From: Antedon bifida
Lineage: Eukaryota > Echinodermata > Crinoidea > Comatulida > Antedonidae
Assembly (NCBI GenBank): GCA_963402885.1
Contig: OY727097.1
Coordinates: forward strand, 12,710,001-12,774,000
Reading direction: 5' to 3'
Length of the DNA: 64,000 nt
Notes under the pieces: generated by a model
Told to the model about the DNA's origin: nothing
Databases searched by the model: none
What the model saw: only the letters and a program-made list of their open reading frames with translations
Program-made: the position numbers and the translations under genes
Shown: positions 22,111-35,231 of the stretch, piece by piece
How the letters are laid out: every line of letters begins with the position of its first letter
How positions within the stretch are numbered: the first letter of the stretch is position 1

Positions 22111-24170
22111 AAACATACTACATCATACAAACATATACATATTTACATTTAAAATTGTTGTTATCATTACTATAGTTATTATTGTCATTACTACTGTTGT
22201 TGTAATTATAATAATAATTATTATTATATAATAATTGAATTATAATTGAAAGGCAATTGCAATATGCTTGACCAATAGAAAATATTTTGTAATGACTCTT
22301 GCAAATTACTAATTTAACTATCGTAGTCATACACTTTCGTATCTAAACATTTTATGTTGACAAATTCGCATACTTATGTTTAAAATGCATTGTTTATTTA
22401 ATATTTAAAAGAAATCCCTTAGAATTAGTACTGGGGATATTATCGATCTCACATCAAACAACTATTTTATTGTCTTAATACATTAAAGATCCATTCCCTA
22501 AAATGTTTGAAGTTTTGTAAAAATAATGCATATATATATTACTTTAAAAACATTAAAACAGGTCATTCCTTGTCTTAGATGTTCGTTTTATGGTAATTTA
22601 TGATAAAAGGAGAGAAACAATGTTCTCTCGTGGACGAACTTTAGGCTTGCCTAGCTAGGCTTAGGTTTGTATGCTTAGCTGGTAAACAACAGTAAATGTT
22701 CGAACATCGTACGCTAGCTATAGGTAGCCTGACGTTGTATAGTTGCTGCAGTAATTAGCTTTCTGTATTTTTACAGAATCCGTAATACAAATTCGGGGAA
22801 ACCCGGTATTTTCGCTGAATTCTTCCATTTATGTTGGCCTTCACGATCGATCGAAAGTAGGTGGGTTAATCACAGGAGAAAAACTAAAGAATCAATCCGC
22901 GCGCAATGCATGTTGGGATTTATAGCAGGCCGCTAATATTATTAGAATCGACTTATTTTTCACATGTTTAACTGTTCAAAGACGAAAAAAGTTATCGCAA
23001 TAGGACCATATAGTATTTATTTTTTCATCAAATGTAGTTTGTGACCTTAAATTAGATTTAAAAAACGTAGGGAATAGGAATATTTTTTATATGAATAAAC
23101 TTCAGTTATGTAAATGTTTAGTTTCAGTAGTAACCAGCTTCCTTCAAAATTTTATAATTTATTTTCATATTTTTGTCAATTGCCTTCTTATAATACTATG
23201 TACGTCTCCGACTGTTCCAATTCTGATTTACGAAAATATTCTATTTCACTTCGAAATAGCAACATTTGTTTCTAAAACAGGAAATAAGCACCGTATAATT
23301 GTATGACTATTCGTTTTGTATAAATAGTTAACAGTACGGTAAAAGCAAGGTTTTAACATTCAAAATGCACTGCTTTTCTTTAACCAAACTTTGAAGCATT
23401 TGATATCTGTTGGTTAGGGTCACTTTTTGTGGAAAATGCATACTGATGCTAATGGTGGAACGATATTATTATTGTAATAAACCATAACTTATATCAGTAA
23501 TAATAATGCAATGAAATATTTATAAAAAGGTATACAACTTTTTTCAACCCTATGATTTATAATAATAATTTAGTGGTCTTATAGCAGAAACTAGTTTCTA
23601 TAGTCCTGAGTGTTAACACTCGTTTCAGTTGGCAACTTTCAGTAAAATAAATAGATAGTACTTATTTGTTTTCATTTACAGCTAGACCATTTTAATTGTC
23701 TGTCTATGTGTCTGTTGTACCCAAGTAGGGTGGTTTATACTTATAATTATTATATATTGCAAACTTACCAACTATTGCTACTGGACTTGAAAACTATCTA
23801 AGAACTAAACAAACTTTCCCGATAAACTCTCAATTCAACCAATTCGTAGCTGTTTACAGTACCTACACTCCTTTGTCTGTTTTCATATTAGTATTTATAA
23901 TAACAATATGTATGCTTGAATTTACCACAATAATAGTAATAGCACAAAAACCTTTCCACGGTATAATGAACCTTTTTATATAGATGCACAAGTCATTGTG
24001 CAGAATTTCAATTCATATTTAGAGACATTCAATTCTATATAACCCCAAGTAGTCATGTATCAGATTATATAACCTTTACCCAATATAGTATACTCTTAGT
24101 GTGATAACTTTTATAAAACCAAAGATTTTATATAGCCGAAGGCTAGATCGGAATGAACAATGTTATAGCA

Positions 24171-24713
24171 GTTCAAAAAGTGATTCTCCATGGAGAGGGA
24201 ACCAACATTCAGATATGCCCTACGCTGTACGCACTACTACGCCTGTGTTGAGCCTATCTGCATGAGAACGATACGCAACGCAGTGCGTTAAGCGTATAAA
24301 TTATAAATATTATCTAAGTTATATTTACTTATATTGTTCTTATGTAAAAGGGTCCTACAAAAAAACGAAGCTACAGCTTTTTTTTATGCAGGATCCTTGT
24401 TATCAGTTGTATTGCAATTATGATGTAATTGATGACTAAATAAATGTGGAATAAATAAACACGAACGCATCCTATATGATCCTCGTATACAAAAAATGCT
24501 AGATTAACAAGAAATTATTCATTCTATTGCCATGAACAATAATTATATTTAATTTTATAAAAACTTCACTATGCTTTGACAAGAATATGTGTTGTATTTT
24601 ATGTGGTCTTAATGTATTATATTAGATTATTATTTTTTATATTAAATTATGTTTTTGAATACATTTACGGCCGCCATCTTGTTGGTTCCCCTCCTGTTTG
24701 AATCACTTTTCAG
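24171..24713. mobile_element. Short inverted-repeat element in beta module 1
   Basis: Ends AAAAAGTGATTC...GGGAACCAACA and, inverted, TGTTGGTTCCCC...GAATCACTTTT form terminal repeats of about 45 bp. The left arm is cut short here: AAGATGGCGGC is lost, while the copy at 39842 keeps it. No coding frame. Confidence 0.7.
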
Positions 24714-26704
24714 TCTGGAGTACGCCCTTATACGATTACGTCACATACTGCCAGCACCCATTCGCTGATTATGACGTAATGTTATTTTGTCGTACCTTTA
24801 GCAAACGGAAGTTAGAATACGGTACCGTATCTTTAGCAACGGCCTTTATCTAAAAAGGTATACAATAGTTTGTTCAACCATGGGATTAATAATGGACCGA
24901 TCCATTTAGTGGTCTTATAGCAGAATCAAACTAGAAAACTTAATTCTTGAAATCTGAGTTTTCTAGTTTTGAGTGTTGACACTCGTTAATTGTTGATTCC
25001 ATGAATTATTCTATAAACTTAAATTATGTATTCGTTGGGAATGGGATCATTTTTTATATGAATAAACTTCAGTTATGTAAATGTTTAGTTTCAGTAGTAA
25101 CCAGTTTCCTTTAAAGTGTTATAATTTATTTTCATATTTTTGTCAATTGCATGGTTATAATACTATGTAAGTCTTCTGTAAATCTGATTAACGAAAATAG
25201 TCTATCTCACTTCGAAATAGCAACAGGAAGTAAGCGCCGTATATATTGTATGACTAATCATTTTGTATAGATAATTCACAGTACGGTAAAAGCAAGGTTT
25301 TAATAATCCAAATATGTCAACATTCAAAATTCAAACTTTGAAGCATTTGATATCTGTTGGTTAGGGTCACTTTTTGTGGAAAATGCATAGTGATACTAAT
25401 GGTGAAACGATATTGTTATTGTAATAAACCATAAATTATATCAGTAATAATAATACAATGAAATGTTTATAAAAAGGTATACAATTTTTTGCCAAACCTC
25501 TGATTAATAATGTATCGATCCATTTAGCGGTCTTATAGCAGAAACTAGTTTCTATAGTCCTGAGTGTTAACACTCGTTTCATTTGGCAACTTTCAGTAAA
25601 ATAAATAGATAGTACTTCTGTTTTCATTTACAGCTAGACCATTTTAATTGTCTGTCTATGTGTCTGTTATTTATAATTATTATATATTATTGCAAACTTA
25701 CCAACTATTGCTACTGGACTTGAAAAATCTCTAAGAACTGAACAAACTTTCCCGATATACTCTCATTTCAACCAATTCGTAGCTGTTTACAGTACCTGCA
25801 CTCCTTTGTCTATTTACATAATAGTATTTATAATAACAATATGTATGCTTGAATTTACCACAATAATGACACAAAAACCTTTCCACGGTATAATGAACCT
25901 TTTTATATAGATGAACAAGTCATTGTGCAGAATTTCAATTCATATTTAGAGTCATTCAATTCTATATAACCGCAGAAGTAGTAGTGTATCATATTATATA
26001 ACTTGTACCAAGTATATAGTATACTCTTAGTGTGATAACCTTGATAAAACCTAACGTACTCAATATGTAAATGAATTGTATATGTATAATATGAAATTAA
26101 AACTAAGAGGATATAGAAAAATAGGTAACAAAACATCACGATTGTGTAAATCTTTGTTGAATTCAAGTATTAAGACAGTAGGATATACTATGGTTAAGTT
26201 TAGATTGGAAAGAAACTGTTGGAAAGAAAAGAGAACGCATGTATAATATATAATATATGTCATTAATTGACGCTTTTTCAAGAAAACACGAATAATAATA
26301 CTATAGAACAACATGTTAACGTTATAAATAATCTAACAGTCACACATTTTTATTCCGCATTTACTGACTAAATATATAAAACATGTAAACAGAGGGCGCT
26401 ATCTCATTTGCAGTCAAGATTCTTATGTCTATTATGCAAAGTTGAAAAATAAATAACGTCAACGATGTTTGTCAAGATCGTGCTGCACGAAAACTACTGT
26501 AGCCCCGAATAGAACGTTAAAATTCACGACGCACGCTTACGTTAGTGTTGTTACGAAAGTAGACATTTCCTTAATACCTTAATATCCTACGTCGAACAGA
26601 TTTAGAGAATTGTCTCTGATAGGTTTTTCCCTTTTTCGAGCGGATTATATTATAATTTTAGCACACAACGTATATACATAAACAAGTATCTAGTTGTCCT
26701 TATT

Positions 26705-28269
26705 AGGTGATCATTTAGAATAAAATGATCACCTATTGTTATTGTATAAAATCTTTATTATTTTTTTTCATTTTATTCTTTCTGTACACTTTTTGTGTAA
26801 CAAATATCTCAAAAAGTTAAATGTCAATGATTACCAAAATTTCACAATGTCTTTCAAATACTTTAACTTAGCCATAATAAGCTTTTCAGCGTGATCACTC
26901 ATCCGTGACGTCATTTATACGCCATTTTGTGAAATCACATTATGAAACATATCTCCATAATTAATTATCACATAATAATGAAATTCACTACACGTAAACT
27001 TCAGGTCAAGAGTAAAAATATTAGCAAATAAAAACTCACGCGCACGTAGGGTCATGCGCGTAAAATCGCGCGTTAAAAATGTTTACAAAGTTCAAAATTA
27101 CATTTTGATCAATTTAGAGCATGAATTAGGCCATTTGCGTGTTTTAAAGAATTACTACGCAAAAACACGTTTTTGCGCGTGCGTACATAGAAAGCGTAAA
27201 CAATAAAAATTTTACAAATTGCATTCTACTCATCTTCCTTGGTACATTCACTAAATTTGAGTCCATTTCGACTTAAAATAGTGCTATACGAGCACGTTAA
27301 AAATGACAAAATGCGCACATTAATTGTACAAAAGTGCTAAAAATAGTAAAAAATAAGGCCTTTTTAAAATGAATATAACTCTTCAGAATGGAAGATGACC
27401 CCCATTTTTTTTAACTTATTATGGAAGGTAATGAGTTGTAGATATAAATGTATATACACATTAGACGTACAAAATGGTATGACGTCATCATTTGGCCACA
27501 TGAATTTTAAAATAGGGTTTTTTCCCATTTTGTCATAGACCACCATATTCAACAGAGCGCGCAACTCGCTTATCTGTGCTCGATTTTTTTAAATTTTTAA
27601 TATATTCTACCTCAACCAATTATGTTACTCATGAGTTGCCAATATTTACATTTTGATGACGTCATCACGTCTTAAAATTTGAATAACGGTGGTTACGTAA
27701 TTTCACCTACAACTTATAGTTGAATACCTTACAGCTCTTCTGAATTAAAGTTGACCTTGATGTTTATAACTTATTATGAGAGCTGGTGAAATGTAGATAT
27801 GAATGCATATAAAAATTAAGCCTATCGAATGTATGAAGTTATCATATGGCCAGTTGAAGCTAAAAAGTAGTTTTTTCATCTCTTTCGTCAAAGTTATACA
27901 CATTTCAAAAAGCGCGCACCGCGCTTCTACGTGCCAAATTTTCTTCCAATTGTTATATTTTATTGCTCAATTCATTATCTTTCGATATTGGTATCCACAT
28001 GTTTATTTTGATAATGTCATCAGTGCCAAAAACTTAGAACATGATGTGTGTCCGTAATTTCACCAATGCTACACTGTATATAGATATACAGTATACTGTA
28101 CATAATGTGATATGACATATAATAGGCACAACTAAGTTACTATAAGCGTATAATAGGATGGCATACATCAACATTTTCCGATTGTATGTTAACGTACGTG
28201 CATGTTTAAAAAATATTTATAAAAATGATCACCTATAATTCGTCAAAGTGACGAATTAAATTCTAGTTT
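26705..28269 (+). mobile_element. Helentron-like non-autonomous element (gamma 1)
   Basis: The left end is a palindrome (AGGTGATCATTT-AGAATA-AAATGATCACCT). Near the right end AAATGATCACCT recurs, followed by the hairpin AATTCGTC-AAAGT-GACGAATT and then AAATTCTAGT. The matching sequence in gamma 3 (near 42707) lacks the element and joins ...CCTTATT directly to TTCTATATTGAAC, so it sits between T residues with no obvious target duplication. These are Helentron-type traits. No Rep/helicase frame is present. Confidence 0.65.
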
Positions 28270-28461
28270 TTCTTTATTTAACTATTTTTTTTATAGCGTC
28301 CCTTTAAGTACGGATATTTATGTTAGTGAATTGTCCTGTCTTGCTGCTAAAACAATAACTTAATTTCACGTATTTGAAAAAAATGACTATTCCTAGATTA
28401 TGCATTCAATATTCGACAACAGTTTTTGATACAGCAATTTGACGACAAAAAACAATCTGTT

Positions 28462-30629
28462 CAGGCCCGTAGCCAGGGGGGTTTTTATGGTTCGGGCGAA
28501 CCCCCCTTTACAGCGAACCCCAACTGTATCAATACCACCTATTTACATTGATATATTTAGTTTCCTCAACAAATTGCTGTAAATAAATATAGATAGAGCT
28601 ATCAGGGGCAGTCGCAAGACTATTTTAAGAGGGTTGCCCAAAGACTCCAGGGCTGTAGACACTGCAAATTGTTAAATGACACCCCTAGATGGCCGCAAAT
28701 GGTACTCTCGCACATAAAATTCATGATAATTTTTTTATCGTTCAATGCGAACGTCACATGGAAGTCCCCGATGAAGGTACTTTTGGTACGGTAATACATT
28801 CTAATAACTGTACTCAATTAATGTAAATTAATTATCAATTAATAATTTTAAAAAGTTATACAAAAAATATGAAGCTGTTGCTATAAATATATTGAGCTAA
28901 AGGTTAAATTGTAGGCCTATAATTTGGAATTTTAATTCATTTAAAAATGCTAAATAAAGTCAGATGTTAAAACCACAATTTCCAAAAATTCATTTTTATT
29001 TATCCACTATAAACTTTACAAAAGTGTTGTTTTAAACCACACTTCAAATAAAACAAAGACAATAATGATAGGACATGAAAGAAGCAAACTTTGCTCTGCT
29101 ACCGGTATAACACGGTTCAAATTTCGGAACGTCTATAAATTACTACGGAAATTCGGCCTAATATTTACGAACGTACGGAAATGAAGATAAATAGGGTACT
29201 ACACGCATCGGAAATACAAAAACTATACGCACAATTATGATTTGGCCTAAAAATTGGCCTTAGATTATGAAAACCCCCGGCAAAACGCAATAATTATGGA
29301 CAAATCGATTATTAGCCTTGGCAATATGCCTAATATTTAAAAGGAATGAATATAGGCTATATTTCGTTTGTCGATGAATTTTTGAATTCATGTGTGAATG
29401 ATTGATCCATTAGAGGTAATCTGTGGTGGCTCTAGTAACACTGCTATGCGTGGGTAATTTGTTAATAGCATAGTACGCTACATACACGAGCCTAGATAGG
29501 GAAGATCTGTACTGTAGTTCTTTGCGAGAGGAGGGGGAAGTCCGGTAATGTGTCATGAAAAATGTAACAAGCCAGAGATGAAATAAAATCACTAACATTT
29601 AGCTGATTGTCGTTGTTTTAGTCGTCGTCAGAAGTTTATCGACCGACATCTATTTCTCATGTGTAGTAGAGCGTTTCTTTGATTGAATAATATTGTTTGT
29701 ATTATAACACAAGTTCATTTTGGATTTTCAGTAAATTACCAATGGTTTATTCAAAGTCAAACTGTAACTAATCCCTCACTATTCAATCAAAATGTTATTG
29801 TTATACTACTATATTGTTGAAAAATGGATTGCGTGATATGAAAATGGATTGATAGTAAAACGTAATAAAGATACGTTCTTGTCTGGTTATTAGGTATTCA
29901 TGCTCTGATGAAGCAGAGGATTATTTTTATAGCGTTCCTTTTAAAATAAATTGTATTACAAAGAAATATTTTGGTTGTGAAGGTCGTTTTAACAATTAGG
30001 CTAATATCAAAACCTTCAACAATGATAAAATGCCCTGCAACTCTGTAACTACTTTATGACTAAGCCTATCAAGTTCCGGGTCCGGATGGATATTGTATAC
30101 GATGAAATGGAACTCAATTTTAATTTAGTGGCAGAAACAACATTTAGTATGAAATTAAGGGTGTTGTCCGGGTCACAAAAAAAACACCCCTGGCTATAAT
30201 AAGCATTGAATTTGCCTTCTCACCCAAATTGTGCCTTTTTGTTGGGGGGGGGGGGGGGCTTGTAACTTGAACGCAAAACAAAATACCGAGTGAATGATCA
30301 AACAATCGGCGGTGGTTCCGCACACAGGGCACGCGCATCTAAGATACGGCAACAAATGTTATCGTCCTTTAAATAGTCCACGTGTGTGAGGAGGAGGAAA
30401 AAAGTACGCGTTTTGTTCAATGGTAGCATGCTGCATGAGAGTGTTTTTTCCGGCCAATTAGAGGTGCCATTTATCATGAATGTTATGTGCGAGAGTACCA
30501 TTTCCGGCCATCAAGGGGTGTCATTTAACAAAATTCGCCTCAGACCCCAACGGGTTGGGGTGGCGCGGGGCAGTGACCCAAATACTTAGTGTCCGAACCC
30601 CCCCTTGACAGATCCTGGCTACGGCCCTG
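28462..30629. mobile_element. 2.17-kb inverted-repeat DNA transposon (gamma 1)
   Basis: Starts CAGGCCCGTAGCCAGGGGGG and ends as the inverse of CAGGGCCGTAGCCAGG. The flank CTGTT is repeated on both sides (28457-28461, 30630-30634). Longer imperfect inverted similarity reaches inward: AAATGACACCCC...TGGCCGCAAATGG near 28675 has its inverse near 30470-30533. No transposase frame. The internal G-run at 30245-30258 is a homopolymer. Superfamily not assigned. Confidence 0.75.
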
Positions 30630-31010
30630 CTGTTGTCGACAACAGAGCTTATCATTGTTCACTTTATGAAGAATGACACTCATAATGTTAGTTTGCCAAC
30701 GTTCTTTCTGTGCAACGCTAGATCATTGATAATGCATTCCATGAATTGTATTCTACTGACACAGAAGTATGATGTTATATCAGTTACAACAACGTAGTAC
30801 AGACCAGATTTACCGTCTGACACAATCCTCTCGTGGATGGACTTTTGGTCTAGCCTAGCGGAGTATGGTCGAAGCGGCCGCCAACCAAAGCGGGCGCCAG
30901 TTTAATATCGTCATTTGTATGGAATGCCATATACGCTTTAATCTTTGATTGTCGTTGTCTATGCCGAGTTGAGTTACAGCTAAAGGAGTATGATCAAACC
31001 AATAATAATT

Positions 31011-31662
31011 TACGTACGGTATTGCCGAATCTTTATATCTCGTTTACATACTATCGAATCTTTATACAGTATTGCATTAATAATTTACGTACGGTAGTCG
31101 AATCTGTATATCTCATTTACATACTATCGAATCGTTTACAGTATTGCATTAATAATTAATTTACGTACGGTATTGCCGAATATTTATATCTCCTTTACAT
31201 ACTATCGAATCTTTACACAGTATTGCAATAGTAATTTACATAAAGTACTATCGAATCTTTATATCTCATTTACATACTATCGAATCTTTATACAGTATTG
31301 CATTAATAATTAACGTACGGTATTGCCAAATATCTATATCTCATTTACATACTGTACTATCGAATCTTTATACACTATTGCAATAGTAATTTACGTACGG
31401 TACTGTCGAATCTTTATATCTCATTTACATACTATCGAATCTGTATACAGTATTGCATTAATAATTTACGTACGGTATTGCCGAATCTTTCTCATGTACA
31501 TACTATCGAATCTTTATACAGTATTGCAATAATAATTTGCGTACGGTATTGCCGAATCATTATATCTCATTTACATACTATCGAATCTTTATACAGTATT
31601 GCATTAATAATTAACGTACGGTATTGCCGAATATTTATATCTCATTTACATACTGTACTATC
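31011..31662 (+). repeat. 75-bp satellite array after gamma 1
   Basis: Around nine tandem units of about 75 bp. TACGTACGGT begins at 31011, 31086 and 31162, and a variant (TACATAAAGT) at 31237. Each unit has GCCGAATCTTTATATCTC, ACATACTATCGAATC and CAGTATTGCATTAATAAT. Open frames in this stretch are by-products of the repeat. Confidence 0.92.
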
Positions 31663-33585
31663 GAATCTTGCTTTTTATTATTATAAGTGTTATTCCATTG
31701 TAATACATTGTTTGTGTTTTCAATAAAGCAACGTGAGGGACGAATACGCCAGAGGAACGTGCACCTTCTACAGCACTATTCCTGGCCGGCCACCAGTCGA
31801 GTTTATTAGCATAAATTCATTCATTAATTAGTTTTGTATGCATAGCTGGTAAACAACAGTAATGTACGAACATCGGACGCTAGCTATGCCTAGCCTGACG
31901 TTGTATAGTTTCTGCATTAATTGTATTTATGTTTTCCAGAATCTGTAATACAAATTTGGGGAAAACCTGTATTTTCGCTGAAATAAACTCTTCTACTGTA
32001 TTTATGTTGGCCTTCACGATCGATCGAAAGTAGGTGAATCACAGAAGAAAAACTAAAGAATCAATCCACGCGCAATGCATGTTGGGATTTATAGCGGGCC
32101 GCTAATAATGATTAGAATCGAAATAGCAACATTTGCTTCTAAAACAGGAAGTAAGCGCCGTATATTGTATGACTAATCATTTTATATAAATAATTCACAG
32201 TACGGTAAAAGCAAGGTTTTAATAGTCCAAATGTCAACATTTAAAATGCAATGTATCTTAAACCAAACTTTGAAGCATTTCAGTTGGTTAGGGTCATTTT
32301 TTGTGGAAAATGCATACTGATGCTAATGGTGGAACGATATTATTATTGTAATAAACTCTAACTTATATCAGTAATAATAATGCAATGAAATATTTATAAA
32401 AAGGTATACAACTTTTTTCAACCCTCTGATTAATAATGGATCAATCCATTTAGTGGTCTTATAGCAGTTGGCAACTTTCAGTAAAATAAATAGATAGTAC
32501 TTATATGTTTTCATTTACAGCTAGACCATTTTAATTGTCTGTCTATGTGTCTGTTGTACCAACTAGGGTTGTGTTATACTTATAATTATTATATATTGCC
32601 AACTTACCAACTATTGCTACTGGACTTGAAAAATCTCTAAGAACTGAACAAACTTTCCCGATAAACTCTCAATTCAACCAATTCGTAGCTGTTTACAGTA
32701 CCTGCACTCCTTTGTCTATTTTCATTTTAGTATTTATAATAACAATATGTATGCTTAAATTTAGCACAATAATGGCACAAAAACCTTTCCACGGTATAAG
32801 GAACCTTTTTATATAGATGCACAAGTCATTGTGCAGAATTTCAATTCACATTTAGAGTCATTCAATTCTATATAACCGCAGAAGTAGTAGTGTATCATAT
32901 TATATACCAAGTATAGTATACTCTTAGTGTGATAACTTTGATAAAACCTAACGTACTCAATAGGTAAATGAATTGTATATGTATAATATGAAAAGAGGAT
33001 ATAGGAAAATAGGTAACAAAACATCACGATTGTGTAAATCTTTGTTGAATTCAAGTATTAAGACAGTAGGATATATTATGGTTAAGTTTAGATTGGAAAG
33101 AAACTGTTGGAAAGAAAAGAGAACGCATTTAAAATATATGTCATTAATTGACGCTATTTCAAGAAAACACGAATAATAATACTATAGAACAACATGTTAA
33201 CGTTATAAATAATCTAACAGTCACACATTTTTATTCCGCATTTACTGACTAAATATATAAAACATGTAAACAGAGGGCGCTATCTCATTTGCAGTCAAGA
33301 TTCTTATGTCTATTATGCAAAGTTGAAAAATAAATAACGTCAACGATGTTTGTCAAGATCGTGCTGCACGAAAACTACTGTAGCCCCGAATAGAACGTTA
33401 AAATTCACGACGCACGCTTACGTTAGTGTTGTTACGAAAGTAGATATTTCCTTAATACCTTAATATCCTACGTCGACCAGATTTGGAGAATTGTCTCTGA
33501 TAGGTTTTTCCCTTTTTCGAGCGGATTATATTATAATTTTAGCACACAACGTATATACATAAACAAGTATCTAGTTGTCCTTATT

Positions 33586-35057
33586 AGGTGATCATTTAGA
33601 ATAACATGATCACCTATTGTTATTGTATAAAATCTTTATTATATTTTTTTCTTTTTATTCTTTCTGTACACTTTTTGTGTAACAAATATCTCAAAAAGTT
33701 AAATGTCAATGATTACCAAAATTTCACAATGTCTTTCAAATACTTTAACTTAGCCATAATAAGCTTTTCAGCGTGATCACTCATCCGTGACGTCATTTAT
33801 ACGCCATTTTGTGAAATCACATTATGAAACATATCTCCATAATTAATTATCACATAATAATGAAATTCACTACACGTAAACTTCAGGTCAAGCGTAAAAA
33901 TATTAGCAAATAAAAAAAAAATCGCGCGTTAAACATTTTAAAAGTTTAGGCCATTTGCGTGTTTTAAAGAATTACTACGCAAAAACACGTTTTTGCGCGT
34001 GCGTACATAGAAAGCGTAAACAATAAAAATTTTACAAATTGCATTCTACTCATCTTCCTTGGTACATTCACCAAATTTAAGACCATTTCGACTTAAAATA
34101 GTGCTATACGAGCACGTTAAAAATGACAAAATGCGCACATTAATTGTACAAAAGTGCTAAAAATAGTAAAAAATAAGGCCTTTTTAAAATGAATATAACT
34201 CTTCAGAATGGAAGATGACCCCCATTTTTTTAAAACTTATTATGGAAGGTAATGAGTTGTAGATATAAATGTATATACACATTAGACGTACAAAATGGTA
34301 TGACGTCATCATTTGGCCATATGAATTTTTAAAATAGGGTTTTTTCCCATTTTTTCATAGACCACCATATTCAACAGAGCGCAACTCGCTTATCTGTGCT
34401 CGATTTTTTTAAATTTTTAATATATTCTACCTCAACCAATTATGTTACTCATGAGTTGCCAATATTTTCATTTTGATGACGTCATCACGTCTTAAAATTT
34501 GAATAACGGTGGTTACGTAATTTCACCTACAACTTATAGTTGAATACCTTACAGCTCTTCTGAATTAAAGTTGACCTTGATGTTTATAACTTATTATGAG
34601 AGCTGGTGAAATGTAGATATGAATGCATATAAAAATTAAGCCTATCGAATGTTATGAAGTTATCATATGGCCAGTTGAAGCTAAAAAGTATTTTTTTCAT
34701 CTCTTTCGTCAAAGTTATACAAATTTCAAAAAGCGCGCACCGCGCTTCTACGTGCCAAATTTTCTTCCAATTGTTATATTTTATTGCTCAATTCATTATC
34801 TTTCGATATTGGTATCCACAAGTTTATTTTGATAATGTCATCAGTGCCAAAAACTTAGAACATGATGTGTGTCCGTAATTTCACCAATGCTACACTGTAT
34901 ATAGATATACAGTGTACTGTACATAATGTTATATGACATATAATAGGCACAACTAAGCACTATGAGCGTATAATAGGATGGCATACATCAACATTTTCCG
35001 ATTGTATGTTAACGTACGTGCATGTTTAAAAAATATTAAAGAATTAAATTCTAGTTT
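33586..35057 (+). mobile_element. Helentron-like element (gamma 2 copy, 3' hairpin deleted)
   Basis: Duplicate of 26705-28269 with internal deletions. The repeat AAATGATCACCT and the hairpin near the 3' end are gone, leaving only GAATTAAATTCTAGT, so this copy has lost its likely 3' terminal signal. Confidence 0.65.
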
Positions 35058-35231
35058 TTCTTTATTTAACTATTTTTGTTATAGCGGATATTTATGTTAG
35101 TGAATTGTCCTGTCTTGCTAAAACAATAACTTAAATTCACGTATTTGAAAAAATGACTATTCCTAGATTATGCATTCAATATTCGACAACAGTTTTTGAT
35201 ACAGCAATTGGACGACAAAAAACAATCTGTT

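Noticed and set aside
25903..26314. Open frames on the minus strand that recur near 32809-33054
   Set aside because: They recur only because the alpha module is duplicated. Composition is AT-driven (I, Y, F, L), and the copies differ by indels without keeping the frame.
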